64,000 nt of DNA from CALDSL01 sp039810245 (GTDB lineage Bacteria > Chloroflexota > Anaerolineae > Anaerolineales > Anaerolineaceae), in contig JBDHWQ010000010.1 of assembly GCA_039810245.1 (NCBI GenBank), forward strand, positions 1 through 64,000, read 5' to 3'. The notes under the pieces were generated by a model, which did no database searches, had not been told where the DNA came from, and saw only the letters and a list, made by a program, of their open reading frames with translations. A program made the position numbers and the translations under genes. Of this stretch, positions 1 through 8,757 are shown piece by piece (within the stretch, counting starts at the first letter, position 1; every line of letters begins with the position of its first letter).

Positions 1-1131
1 GGCCAGAAAGACACCATCTGGGCGCTGCGTGACGTCACTTTTGACGTGCAGCAGGGCCAGGTGATCGGCGTGATTGGGCGTAACGGGGCGGGCAAGAGTA
101 CGCTGCTCAAGATCCTGTCACGCGTCACCTACCCGACCACCGGCAGCGCCGAAATTCGCGGACGAGTAGGCTCGCTGCTCGAGGTCGGCACCGGGTTTCA
201 TCCCGAGCTGACCGGGCGTGAAAACATCCTGCTCAACGGGGCCATTTTGGGCATGAAGCGCAGCGAGATCGAGAGCAAGTTTGACGAGATCGTCGACTTC
301 GCCGAGGTGGGCCAGTTCATCGACACGCCAGTCAAGCGCTACTCCAGCGGCATGTACCTGCGGCTGGCGTTCGCCGTGGCCGCGCACCTGGAGCCCGAGA
401 TTCTGGTGGTCGACGAAGTGCTGGCGGTAGGCGACGCTGAATTCCAGCGCAAGTGCCTGGGCAAGATGAGCGACGTGGCGCAGCAGGGGCGCACGGTGCT
501 GTTCGTCAGCCACAACATGTCTGCCATCCTGCGCCTGACCGAAGAGTGCCTGGTGATCGAGAAGGGTACGCTGGCGCTGCGCGCGCCCACCGGGCAGGCG
601 GTTGATTTCTATCTTTCGCGTGGCTTTTCCGAGCAGGGCGAGCGCGCCTGGGACGCCGACGAAGTACCCGAATCGGCCTATCCGTTCCGCCCGCTGGCAG
701 TGCGCGTGCGCACCCCGCAGGGTAAGGTGGCCGACACGCTGCGCTCGGTGGAGCCGGTAACGGTGGAAGTGGAATACGAGCTGAAATCGCCCATCACCGG
801 GCTGCGGGTGGGCATTTACCTGATGAGCACGCGCGGTGAGTACATCTTCACCACGTTCGATACCGACGACCCCGAGCAGTTCGAGCGCTACTCCGTGCGC
901 CCGGCCGGGCATTACACCAGCCGCTGCACCATCCCCGCTGACATGCTTAACGAGGGTCGTTTTGTGATCGGGGTCAACGCCAGCTCTTTCCGCGTGAAGC
1001 GTTATTTCCACGACGAGCAGGCGCTGACCTTCACCATTGATGCCGCCGGCGCGCCGGGCATGCACTGGCCCGAGCCGCGCCTGGGGCCGCTGCGCCCGCG
1101 TTTTGCCTGGCAAATTGAGGAGACCGCATGA
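1..1131 (+). CDS. wzt: ABC-2 polysaccharide exporter ATPase, Wzt type (5' partial)
   Basis: This is the ATPase of a polysaccharide exporter working at the inner face of the cytoplasmic membrane. The frame is open from base 1, so the true start lies upstream. Visible motifs are Walker A GRNGAGKST (bases 76-102), the Wzt-typical stretch LLEVGTGFHPELTGREN (175-225), signature YSSGM near 340, Walker B LVVDEVLAVGD near 403-435 and the H-loop SHN near 508. The last ~150 residues form the extra domain that in Wzt proteins recognises the modified end of the glycan chain. The partner permease (Wzm) is expected just upstream, outside the window. The stop overlaps the next start as ATGA. Family assignment is firm; the exported glycan is unknown. 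Confidence 0.93.
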   Translation, partial: GQKDTIWALRDVTFDVQQGQVIGVIGRNGAGKSTLLKILSRVTYPTTGSAEIRGRVGSLLEVGTGFHPELTGRENILLNGAILGMKRSEIESKFDEIVDFAEVGQFIDTPVKRYSSGMYLRLAFAVAAHLEPEILVVDEVLAVGDAEFQRKCLGKMSDVAQQGRTVLFVSHNMSAILRLTEECLVIEKGTLALRAPTGQAVDFYLSRGFSEQGERAWDADEVPESAYPFRPLAVRVRTPQGKVADTLRSVEPVTVEVEYELKSPITGLRVGIYLMSTRGEYIFTTFDTDDPEQFERYSVRPAGHYTSRCTIPADMLNEGRFVIGVNASSFRVKRYFHDEQALTFTIDAAGAPGMHWPEPRLGPLRPRFAWQIEETA

Positions 1132-2744
1132 CCAACCCCGGCAAAGATGCCATCAAACAACTTCTGGGGCAACTTCCCTTTACGGCTGAGCTGTACTGGC
1201 TGGTACGTCAGCGCGGTGGGCCGATTAAGACCCGCTTTTCGCTCAAGCACCTGCACGAAGCGCTGCCAGAGATGGCCGCCCAGGCCGCCGCGCTGCGGCA
1301 GGATGCGCCGCCTGGCAAGAAGATCTTTATCTTCGCCACCATGCACTTCTGGATCGAGCACGCCGCGGTGCTGGGGCTGGCGCTGGCCGCGCAGGGCCAC
1401 GAGGTGACACTGGGTTTTCTGCCCTACAGCGACTGGCAGAAGGCGGTCAACCTGTTTGACCTGCGCCGCCAGAATATTTACGCACGCAAGGTGCTTGAGC
1501 TGGCCGCGCCGGTGCTGAGCAGCCAGTCGCTGCTGGCGCGCAACGGCAAAGACGCCCCGCTGCCGGGCAACGTCCTTCAGGCGGTGGAGCAGGTGACCGT
1601 TTACGACACGCAATACACGCTGCAGATCGAAGACGTGGACCCGGCCAGCGAGGTGTACAGGCTGCGCCGCGAGCGCAACACCGAGGCGGCGCGCGGCATT
1701 TATGCCTGGCTGCAGGCCGGCAAACCCGACCTGCTGATCGTGCCCAACGGGACGATCCAGGAGCTGGGCGTGGCCTACCGCGTGGCGCGCGCGTTGAAAA
1801 TCCCGGCTGTGACGTATGAATTTGGCGACCAGCGCCAGCGTATCTGGCTGGCGCAGAACGGCGAGGTGATGCGCCAGGAAACCGACGCGATGTGGGACGC
1901 GCGCAAAAACCTGCCACTGCCACCTGAAGAGCTAGAACGGCTGCATAACCTGTTCGCGGCGCGCCAGCGCGGCGCGCTGTGGGAAAATTTTGCCCGCCCC
2001 TGGCAGGACACGCCGCAGCAGGGCGGCGCGCAGGCGCGCGCCGCGTTGGGGTTGGATGAGCGCCCGCTGGTGCTGCTGGCCACCAACGTGCTGGGCGACA
2101 GCCTGACCCTGGGGCGCAACGTTTTCTCACGTTCGATGGCCGAGTGGGTCAGCCGCACGGTGCAGTATTTTGACGGCCGGCCGGACGTGCAGCTTGTCAT
2201 TCGCATTCACCCCGGCGAAGTGCTCACCCACGGCCAATCGATGGTCAGCGTGGTCAAGGAAGTGCTGCCGCGCCTGCCCGAACACATCCGCCTGATCGGC
2301 CCGAAAGAGAAGGTCAACACTTACGATTTGATCGAAGTGGCCGATTTAGGGCTGGTGTACACCACCACGGTAGGCATGGAAGCGGCCATGAACGGGCTGC
2401 CGGTGATTGTGGCCGGGCAGACGCATTACCGCGCCCGCGGCTTCACCCTCGACCCGGATTCGTGGGTGGGCTATTTCAAGCTGCTGGGGCAGGTTCTGGA
2501 AGACCCCGCCGCGCACCGCCTCACCCGCGCGCAGGTGGAACGCGCCTGGCAATATGCCTACCGCTTCTTCTTCGAATTTCCTCGCCCGTTCCCCTGGCAT
2601 CTGGTGCGCATGTGGGAAGATTACAAGCAGCGACCCCTGACGCACGTATTCTCGCCCGAGGGCCGCGCGTTGTATGGCGAAACCTTCTCCTACCTGGCCG
2701 GCGAGCCGCTGGACTGGGCCGCGCTGCGAAAGGATGAAGAATGA
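1128..2744 (+). CDS. Capsule-type GT-B glycosyltransferase-like protein
   Basis: A 538-residue cytoplasmic protein probably acting in surface-glycan assembly. The C-terminal half has the layout of capsule-synthesis GT-B proteins: a VIRIHPGE segment near residue 357, then TTTVGMEAAMNGLPV near residue 411, the usual sugar-nucleotide or phosphate-binding part of this fold. No membrane segment is seen. It is coupled by ATGA overlaps to the Wzt gene before it and the methyltransferase after it. Two further proteins here, at 10835 and 22988, share the same HP and ExA-G-P arrangement. Substrate and exact reaction cannot be read from sequence. Confidence 0.75.
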   Translation: MTNPGKDAIKQLLGQLPFTAELYWLVRQRGGPIKTRFSLKHLHEALPEMAAQAAALRQDAPPGKKIFIFATMHFWIEHAAVLGLALAAQGHEVTLGFLPYSDWQKAVNLFDLRRQNIYARKVLELAAPVLSSQSLLARNGKDAPLPGNVLQAVEQVTVYDTQYTLQIEDVDPASEVYRLRRERNTEAARGIYAWLQAGKPDLLIVPNGTIQELGVAYRVARALKIPAVTYEFGDQRQRIWLAQNGEVMRQETDAMWDARKNLPLPPEELERLHNLFAARQRGALWENFARPWQDTPQQGGAQARAALGLDERPLVLLATNVLGDSLTLGRNVFSRSMAEWVSRTVQYFDGRPDVQLVIRIHPGEVLTHGQSMVSVVKEVLPRLPEHIRLIGPKEKVNTYDLIEVADLGLVYTTTVGMEAAMNGLPVIVAGQTHYRARGFTLDPDSWVGYFKLLGQVLEDPAAHRLTRAQVERAWQYAYRFFFEFPRPFPWHLVRMWEDYKQRPLTHVFSPEGRALYGETFSYLAGEPLDWAALRKDEE

Positions 2745-3607
2745 GCCAGCCTACCGTTAAAGACCAGGTGCGCCAGTTCTATGACCAGATCGGCTGGCAG
2801 ACCGTTTCCGATGGCACCTACCAGAACGCGCGCTACGAAGACCTTCGCCCGGTGGCGCGCGAGTACATCCACCGCTGCCACCTGCGCGTGAAGCGTCACC
2901 TGGCTCCGCGCGGGCGCTTCCTGCTGGATGCCGGCAGCGGGCCAATCCAGTACCCCGAATACCTGACCTATTCCGAGGGGTACCAGGCGCGGGTGTGCCT
3001 GGATATATCCATTGTTGCGCTGGAAGAAGCGCGCAAGCGTATTGGCGAGCGCGGCCTGTTTGTGGTGGGTGACGTGGCCAACCTGCCGTTCCGCGCAGAT
3101 GCATTTGACGGGCTGGTGTCGCTGCACACGCTGCACCACCTGCCCGGCGCGGACCAGCAAAAGGCCTACGGCGAGCTGTATCGCGTGCTGGCCCCCGGGC
3201 GCAGCGGAGTGGTGGTCAATGGCTGGACCGATTCGCCGCTGATGCGGCGCGCCATGCCGCTGGTGCGGTTGTTTGAGCGCGTTGGCAAGCGCCTGGCCGG
3301 CCGCAAAGCTGACCCCGCGCCCGCACCTGCGCCTTCGGTGGAATCCAGGCCGGCGGCGAATGCCGGGCCGGTGGGTACGTATATTCAAAAGCTCGACGCA
3401 GCCTGGCTGCGCCAGATGCTGACCGGGCGCAGCTTTGAAATCCGCACCTGGCGCTCGGTGAGCGTGCGCTTCCTGCGCGCGGTGATCCACGCGCCGCTGG
3501 GCGGGCGGCTGTGGCTGCGGCTGCTGTATGCGTTGGAAGAGTGCTTCCCGGCCTGGTTTGGCGAGCGCGGTCAGTACCCGCTGATTATCATCCGGCGGGA
3601 GAAATAA
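2741..3607 (+). CDS. Class I SAM-dependent methyltransferase
   Basis: A 288-residue Rossmann-fold methyltransferase. Motif I LLDAGSGP is near residue 60, an acidic residue follows in VCLDIS, and GDVANLPF then HTLHHLP give motifs II-III. It starts with ATG overlapping the preceding stop (ATGA), so it belongs to the export operon. In ABC-dependent O-antigen systems chain ends are often capped by methylation and then read by the Wzt C-terminal domain, so chain termination is a reasonable inference. A Pro/Ala-rich stretch around residue 195 probably links two parts. Acceptor unknown. Confidence 0.85.
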   Translation: MSQPTVKDQVRQFYDQIGWQTVSDGTYQNARYEDLRPVAREYIHRCHLRVKRHLAPRGRFLLDAGSGPIQYPEYLTYSEGYQARVCLDISIVALEEARKRIGERGLFVVGDVANLPFRADAFDGLVSLHTLHHLPGADQQKAYGELYRVLAPGRSGVVVNGWTDSPLMRRAMPLVRLFERVGKRLAGRKADPAPAPAPSVESRPAANAGPVGTYIQKLDAAWLRQMLTGRSFEIRTWRSVSVRFLRAVIHAPLGGRLWLRLLYALEECFPAWFGERGQYPLIIIRREK

Positions 3608-3639
3608 TCACTTCGCGCGATATGCGTATAGGAGAGGCT

Positions 3640-4647
3640 ATGGATTGGAAAGATAAAGTTGTTCTCATCACCGGCGGCAGCGGCTCGTTCGGTAAGAAGT
3701 TCATCAAGGTGATGCTGGAAGAGTATCACCCGGCCAAGATTATCGTCTACAGCCGCGATGAACTCAAGCAGCACGAGATGCGCCAGGCCGGCTACGATCA
3801 TCCCACGCTGCGCTACTTCATCGGAGACGTGCGCGACCAGCAGCGCCTGCGCCGCGCATTCAACGGCGTAGACATCGTGGTGCACGCCGCGGCGCTCAAG
3901 CAGGTACCGGCGTGCGAGTATAACCCGATGGAAGCCATCAAGACCAACATCCTGGGCAGCAGCAACGTGATCGAAGCTGCGCTGGACGCGGGGGTGTTCA
4001 AGGTGCTGGCGCTGAGCACGGATAAGGCGGTCAACCCGGTCAATCTGTACGGGGCCACCAAGCTGGCCGCCGAAAAGCTGATCGTGCAGTCCAACGCCTA
4101 CGCGGCGGGCACGGCCACGCGCTTTAGCTGCGTTCGCTATGGTAACGTGGTGGGCAGCCGCGGCAGCGTGGTGCCGGTGTTTCTCAAGCAGCGCGAGAAC
4201 GGCCAGATCACCATCACCGACGAGCGCATGACCCGCTTCTGGATTTCGTTGGACCAGGGCGTGCACTTCGTGGCGCGCTGCATTGAGCAGATGCGCGGTG
4301 GCGAGGTATTTGTGCCCAAGATCCCCAGCATGAAGGTGGTCGACCTGGCGAAAGCTGTGGCCCCGGGCACCAAGATTAACGTGATTGGTATCCGCCCCGG
4401 CGAGAAGCTGCACGAAACGCTGATCTCGGAAGACGAAGCGCGCAACACGATCGAGCTGGACGACATGTACGTGGTGCAGCCCGCGGAAGCGTTCTGGTTT
4501 GGGCGCGAATGGGAAACGCAGGGCAAGCGCCTGGAAGACGGCTACCGCTACAGCAGCAACACCAACAGCGATTGGCTGACGGTAGAGCAGATCCGCCAGA
4601 TCACCAAACCGATCGAGACCGAGTACACACAGGGCACGCTGGAATGA
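3640..4647 (+). CDS. UDP-GlcNAc 4,6-dehydratase-type extended SDR (PseB/WbjB-like)
   Basis: A 335-residue nucleotide-sugar dehydratase of the PseB/WbjB/CapE type, which turns UDP-GlcNAc into a UDP-4-keto-6-deoxy sugar in the cytoplasm. The dinucleotide-binding motif TGGSGSFGKKF is at residues 11-21, RDELKQHEM follows as in PseB, and STDKAVNPVNLYGATK holds the Asp-Lys and YxxxK catalytic residues. The C-terminal SNTNSDWLTVEQI matches this subfamily. The start is ATG 3640 because GGAGAGG lies at the right distance; the frame is open further upstream but without a ribosome site. It overlaps the following RmlD-like gene (ATGA). PseB and WbjB functions cannot be separated by eye. Confidence 0.87.
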   Translation: MDWKDKVVLITGGSGSFGKKFIKVMLEEYHPAKIIVYSRDELKQHEMRQAGYDHPTLRYFIGDVRDQQRLRRAFNGVDIVVHAAALKQVPACEYNPMEAIKTNILGSSNVIEAALDAGVFKVLALSTDKAVNPVNLYGATKLAAEKLIVQSNAYAAGTATRFSCVRYGNVVGSRGSVVPVFLKQRENGQITITDERMTRFWISLDQGVHFVARCIEQMRGGEVFVPKIPSMKVVDLAKAVAPGTKINVIGIRPGEKLHETLISEDEARNTIELDDMYVVQPAEAFWFGREWETQGKRLEDGYRYSSNTNSDWLTVEQIRQITKPIETEYTQGTLE

Positions 4648-5570
4648 CGCGTTACCTGGTGACGGGGGCAAGCGGACTGCTGGGCCTGAACCTGTGCCTG
4701 GCGCTGGCCGCGCAGGGTGAAACCGTCACCGGCGTGGTGGGGCGTCACGCGCTGCGCCGGCCGCCGTTTGCGCAAGCGTACGCCAATTTTGGCGTGTGCG
4801 GTGCGGCCGATAGCCTGGTAGACCAGTTTGCACCGGATGTGATCATTAACTGCGCGGCGATGGCAATTATCGATGCGTGCGAAGCCGACCCGGCGCTGGC
4901 CGAACAGGTGAACGCGCACATGCCGGCCGAGCTGGCGCGCTCCGCGCGCGCCAGCGGAGCGCGCATGGTGCACATCTCCACCGACTCGGTGTTTGATGGC
5001 ACGCGCGACTGCTACACCGAAGCCGACGCGCCTAACCCGCTCAGCATTTATTCGCGCACCAAGCTGGCCGGCGAGCGCGCCGTAGCGGAGGCCAACCCGG
5101 ACGCAATCATCGCGCGCGTGGTATTTTACGGCTGGAGCCTGGGCGGGCGGCGCAGCCTGAGCGAGTTCTTCTACAACCGCCTGTCGGCGGGGCAGACTGC
5201 CACCGGCTTTACCGATGTGTTTTTCTGCCCCCTTCACGCGCAGCACCTGGGCGCGGCGCTGGCGCAGATGGCCACGCTGCGGCTGAGCGGGCTGTATCAC
5301 GTGGTTGGGCCGGAGTGCATCAGCAAATACGATTTTGGCGTAGCGCTGGCGCGGGAATTTGGCTTCAACCCGGTGCTGGTGCTGCCCACCTCGGTGCGTG
5401 ACAGTGAGTTGAAGGCGCAGCGCTCGCCGCGCCTGTGCCTGAGCGCCGAAAAGGTCACGTCCGCGCTGGGCGGGCCGCTGCCCGGGGTGGCGGAAGGCCT
5501 GGCGCTGCTGCGCGCGCAGGAACAGAGCGGCTTCCGCCGGCAGGTGCAAAATCTGACAACGGATTCTTAA
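4644..5570 (+). CDS. RmlD-like NAD(P)-dependent sugar-nucleotide reductase
   Basis: A 308-residue extended SDR resembling dTDP-4-dehydrorhamnose reductase. VTGASGLLGLNL is the N-terminal cofactor loop, HISTDSVFDGT holds the catalytic Thr/Ser region, and YSRTKLAGE gives YxxxK. Translation starts at ATG 4644 overlapping the stop of the dehydratase, which suggests it reduces the 4-keto sugar made by that enzyme. This dehydratase-reductase pairing recalls L-FucNAc or rhamnose-type pathways. It is the last gene before a 178-base gap that contains a palindromic repeat. Confidence 0.82.
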   Translation: MTRYLVTGASGLLGLNLCLALAAQGETVTGVVGRHALRRPPFAQAYANFGVCGAADSLVDQFAPDVIINCAAMAIIDACEADPALAEQVNAHMPAELARSARASGARMVHISTDSVFDGTRDCYTEADAPNPLSIYSRTKLAGERAVAEANPDAIIARVVFYGWSLGGRRSLSEFFYNRLSAGQTATGFTDVFFCPLHAQHLGAALAQMATLRLSGLYHVVGPECISKYDFGVALAREFGFNPVLVLPTSVRDSELKAQRSPRLCLSAEKVTSALGGPLPGVAEGLALLRAQEQSGFRRQVQNLTTDS

Positions 5571-5748
5571 GCGAATGGAACGTGTGATGTCGTGTATGCG
5601 AAAGGGTGCTCCTGCTACAAGACTTCGCGTTTTGTAGGGGTGGGTTCCAAACCCGCTCGGGGCCGGCCAGAAATGCGGCTCTCTGGAGGTACCCTTACCA
5701 ACACAGGATCGATGGATCGCCCATCGTCAGCAGCGAAAGGAGAGAGCA
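5571..5748. other. Intergenic gap with palindromic repeat and ribosome site
   Basis: A 178-base gap between the RmlD-like gene and the NeuB gene. It contains a GTAGGGG-type palindrome (5634-5660, listed separately) and ends in AAAGGAGAGAG, a strong ribosome-binding site for the ATG at 5749. No convincing promoter was seen. A 78-codon open frame crosses the gap but has no family resemblance. Confidence 0.5.
5634..5660. repeat. Dispersed GTAGGGG palindrome, copy 1
   Basis: The sequence GTAGGGGTGGGTTCC followed by AAACCCGCTC forms a short inverted repeat (GGGT / ACCC core). A near-identical element lies at 13264-13290. Elements of this GTAGGGGCGGG...CCCGCC look are common as dispersed, intergenic palindromes in environmental bacterial genomes (from memory, not searched). 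Confidence 0.6.
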
Positions 5749-6816
5749 ATGGAATTCAACATCGGAACGCATGTGATTGGGCCGCAGCGGCCCACATATT
5801 TCATCGCCGATATCTCCGCCAACCATGACGGCGACCTGGAGCGCGCCCGGCTGCTGATCCGCCTGGCAAAAGAGGCCGGGGCCAACGCGGCCAAGTTCCA
5901 GAACTTCCGCGCGCCGCAGATCGTCTCAGATTACGGCTTCAAAGCCCTGGGCGGGCAGCAGTCGCACCAGGCGAGCTGGAAAAAATCGGTGTTCCAGGTC
6001 TATGCCGACGCTTCCATCCCATTCGATTGGACCCCGGCGCTCAAAGAAGAATGCGACCGCGTGGGCATCGACTACTTCTCCTCGCCCTACGATTTTGACG
6101 CGGTGGATATGCTCGACCCTTACGTGCCGGCGCACAAAATCGGCTCGGGTGACATCACCTGGCCGGAAATGCTGGCGTATATCGCCGCCAAAGGCAAGCC
6201 GGTGATCATGGCGACCGGCGCGTCAGATATCGGTGATGTGCAGCGCGCAGTGCATTGTGTGCGGGCCATTAATCCGCAGTTGTGCCTGATGCAGTGCAAC
6301 ACCAATTACACCGCCAGCCTGGAGAACTTTGACCACATTCACCTGCGCGTGCTGGAGACCTATAAGCTGATGTTCCCTGGCGTGGTGCTGGGCCTCTCGG
6401 ACCATACCCACGGCCATGCCACGGTGCTGGGCGCGGTAGCGTTGGGCGCGCGCGTGGTGGAAAAGCACTTCACCGACGACACCACCCGCGTGGGGCCGGA
6501 TCATCCCTTCTCTATGACGCCGCAAACCTGGCGCGAGATGGTGGACCGCACGCGCGAGCTGGAGCGCGCCCTGGGCGGCGCGGATAAGCACGTGGCCGAG
6601 AATGAACAGCAGACAGTCGTGCTGCAGCGCCGCTGCCTGCGCGCCGCGCGCGATCTGAAATCTGGCGAAGTACTGACGCGCGAGATGGTTGATGTGCTGC
6701 GCCCGGCCACGCCGGGAGCCATCCTGCCCTACGAAATCGAGCGTGCGATCGGCCTGGCAGTGCGTAATGATCTGCCGGCCGGCAAAGAACTGCGCTGGAC
6801 GGATCTGAGCGCGTAA
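5749..6816 (+). CDS. Nonulosonic acid synthase, NeuB family with SAF domain
   Basis: A 355-residue synthase that condenses phosphoenolpyruvate with a six-carbon sugar to give a nonulosonic (sialic-like) acid. The NeuB TIM barrel covers about residues 1-275: FIADISANHDGDL, AAKFQNF, KIGSGDITW, IMATGAS, GLSDHTHGHATVLGAVALGA and EKHFTDD all fit the family. The last ~65 residues (RRCLRAARDLKSGEVLT...) form the antifreeze-like SAF domain that closes over the active site. AAAGGAGAG precedes ATG 5749. A GT4 gene and an SpsF-like cytidylyltransferase follow, as in spore-coat or capsule clusters. It could make Neu, Leg, Pse or KDN; sequence alone does not decide. Confidence 0.9.
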   Translation: MEFNIGTHVIGPQRPTYFIADISANHDGDLERARLLIRLAKEAGANAAKFQNFRAPQIVSDYGFKALGGQQSHQASWKKSVFQVYADASIPFDWTPALKEECDRVGIDYFSSPYDFDAVDMLDPYVPAHKIGSGDITWPEMLAYIAAKGKPVIMATGASDIGDVQRAVHCVRAINPQLCLMQCNTNYTASLENFDHIHLRVLETYKLMFPGVVLGLSDHTHGHATVLGAVALGARVVEKHFTDDTTRVGPDHPFSMTPQTWREMVDRTRELERALGGADKHVAENEQQTVVLQRRCLRAARDLKSGEVLTREMVDVLRPATPGAILPYEIERAIGLAVRNDLPAGKELRWTDLSA

Positions 6817-6828
6817 ACGGAGTCAGAT

Positions 6829-7968
6829 TTGCGCGTCCTGTACTTCACCCGTGATTACACCCCCCACGACCACCGCTTTCTCTCGGCGCTGGCCGTCACG
6901 CCGCACGAAATCTACTCGTTGCGGCTGGAGCGGCGCGGGATGCAGCGCGAAGATCGCCCGCTGCCACCCGAGGTGACGCAGGTGACCTGGCGGGGTGGGA
7001 CGCGGCCACTGCGTGTGCGTGATGGGCTGGCGCTGCTGCCCGACCTGCAGCGTGTGCTGCGCGCGGTGCGGCCAGACGTGGTGCACGCCGGCTCCATCCA
7101 GACCGCGGCGCTGCTGGCGGCGCTTGCCGGCTTCCGCCCGCTGGTGAGCATGTCGTGGGGCTCGGATTTGCTCAAAGATGCTGATCGCGCCGGCCGCTGG
7201 CGCTGGGCCACGCGCTTCACCCTGGCGCGGACGGCCGTGCTGGTGGGCGATTGCAAAGCCGTGGAAGATAAGGCCGCCAGTTTTGGCTTTCCGCGCGAGC
7301 GCGTGGTGCTATTTCCATGGGGCGTAGACCTGCAGCGCTTCTGCCCGGGCGAGGAGCCAGAACTGCGCGCGCGGCTGGGCTGGCCGGACGATGCCTTTAT
7401 CCTGCTTTCCAACCGCGCCTGGGAGCCGCTCTACGGCGTGGACGTGGTGGTGCGTGCCTTCATCCAGGCCGCAAACCGGGAGCCACGGCTGCGGCTGCTG
7501 CTGCTGGGCGGCGGCAGCCAGGCCGGCCGCCTGCGCCAGATGCTGATGGACGCCGGGCTGCTGGAGCGGGTACACTTTGGCGGCCACCTGGTCAACGCCG
7601 ATCTGCCGCGCTATTACCGCGCCGCGGATCTGTATCTGAGCGCCTCGCACTCCGACGGCTCGTCGGTCTCACTGATGGAAGCGCTGGGCTGCGGTCTTCC
7701 GGCGCTGGTTTCGGACATCCCTGGCAACCGTGAATGGATCATGCCCGGTGCGCAGAGCCAAGAGGGCTGGATATTTCCAGATGGCGACGCCACCGCGCTG
7801 GCTGAAGGCATGCTGCGCGCTGCCGGGCTGGGCCGCGAGCGGCTGGACGATATGGGCCACGCCGCGCGCGCGCTGGCCGAAGCGCGCGCCGACTGGCGCA
7901 AGAATTTTCCGCGGCTGCTGGATGCCTACGCCCTGGCGCTGGCCGTGGCAGGCAAGGAGAAGCATTGA
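6829..7968 (+). CDS. GT4 family glycosyltransferase
   Basis: A 379-residue GT-B glycosyltransferase starting at TTG 6829 after GGAG. The N-terminal half has VHAGSIQTAALLAAL and SWGSDLL, typical acceptor-side features. The C-terminal donor domain has LSNRAWEPLYGVDVVVRAF, LLGGGSQ and SDGSSVSLMEALGCGLPALVSD, the usual E-x7-E-like region of GT4 enzymes. Its stop overlaps the start of the next gene (TGATG), so the two are translated together. The sugar transferred is unknown. Confidence 0.88.
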   Translation: MRVLYFTRDYTPHDHRFLSALAVTPHEIYSLRLERRGMQREDRPLPPEVTQVTWRGGTRPLRVRDGLALLPDLQRVLRAVRPDVVHAGSIQTAALLAALAGFRPLVSMSWGSDLLKDADRAGRWRWATRFTLARTAVLVGDCKAVEDKAASFGFPRERVVLFPWGVDLQRFCPGEEPELRARLGWPDDAFILLSNRAWEPLYGVDVVVRAFIQAANREPRLRLLLLGGGSQAGRLRQMLMDAGLLERVHFGGHLVNADLPRYYRAADLYLSASHSDGSSVSLMEALGCGLPALVSDIPGNREWIMPGAQSQEGWIFPDGDATALAEGMLRAAGLGRERLDDMGHAARALAEARADWRKNFPRLLDAYALALAVAGKEKH

Positions 7969-8753
7969 TGCAGTCATCCCAACACACCGTTGCCATCATT
8001 CAGGCGCGCATGAATTCCAGCCGCCTGCCGGGCAAAGTTTTGCAATTGATCGGCGAGAAGCCCATGCTGGCCTGGGTGGCAGAACGCGCCTGCCGCGCGC
8101 GCGGCATGGACCAAGTGGTGATTGCCACCACCACTGACCCCAGCGATGATCCGGTGGAGCAGGCCTGCGCCGGTTTGGGGCTGGCCTGTCATCGCGGCAG
8201 CCAGTTTGATGTGCTCGACCGCTATTACACCGCTGCGGCCAGGTTTGGCGCGGATGTGGTGGTGCGACTGACCGCCGACTGCCCGCTGATCGACCCGGGC
8301 ATCATCGAGCAGGTGCTGGACGCATACACCACCACCGGCGCAGATTTTGCCGCCAACCGCCTGCCTCCGCCGTGGAAGCGCACCTTCCCGATTGGGCTGG
8401 ACGTGGAAGTGTGCCGCTTTGCCGCGCTGGAGCGCGCCTGGCGCGAGGCCACCGAGCCCTACGAGCGCGAGCACGTGATGCCCTACCTGTACGACCAGCC
8501 CGGGCGTTTCGCGGTGCGCGTGATCGACACACAGCCAGATTACGGCAGCCTGCGCTGGACAGTGGACACCCCCGCCGACCTGGAATTCGTGCGCCGCGTG
8601 GTGGCGCTGCTGGGCCGCGATGACTTTACCTGGCTGGACGTGCTGGCGCTGGTGCAGCAGCATCCCGAGCTGAGCCAGATCAACGCTGGCGTGCACCACA
8701 AACTGCTCAACGAAGTCGATGAGCGCGGCGCGCAGAAACCGGGCAAGGAATAA
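7968..8753 (+). CDS. SpsF-like cytidylyltransferase family protein
   Basis: A 261-residue nucleotidyltransferase of the family that includes Bacillus SpsF and CMP-KDO/CMP-sialate synthetases. The N-terminal nucleotide loop IIQARMNSSRLPGKVL is near-diagnostic, and TADCPLIDP supplies the metal-binding Asp. ATG 7968 overlaps the preceding stop; an in-frame TTG lies three bases earlier. Co-occurrence with the NeuB gene two genes upstream suggests it activates the nonulosonic acid with CTP, as proposed for the SpsE-SpsF pair. It differs from the fused NeuA-type enzyme at 19269. Confidence 0.85.
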   Translation: MQSSQHTVAIIQARMNSSRLPGKVLQLIGEKPMLAWVAERACRARGMDQVVIATTTDPSDDPVEQACAGLGLACHRGSQFDVLDRYYTAAARFGADVVVRLTADCPLIDPGIIEQVLDAYTTTGADFAANRLPPPWKRTFPIGLDVEVCRFAALERAWREATEPYEREHVMPYLYDQPGRFAVRVIDTQPDYGSLRWTVDTPADLEFVRRVVALLGRDDFTWLDVLALVQQHPELSQINAGVHHKLLNEVDERGAQKPGKE

Positions 8754-8757
8754 TTCT

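Noticed and set aside
5592..5828. 78-codon frame crossing the gap before the NeuB gene
   Set aside because: It overlaps the start of NeuB in another frame and includes the palindromic repeat; no ribosome site.
3640..8753. A complete pseudaminic acid pathway
   Set aside because: PseB-like and NeuB-like genes are present but PseC, PseG and PseH equivalents are not seen in the window.
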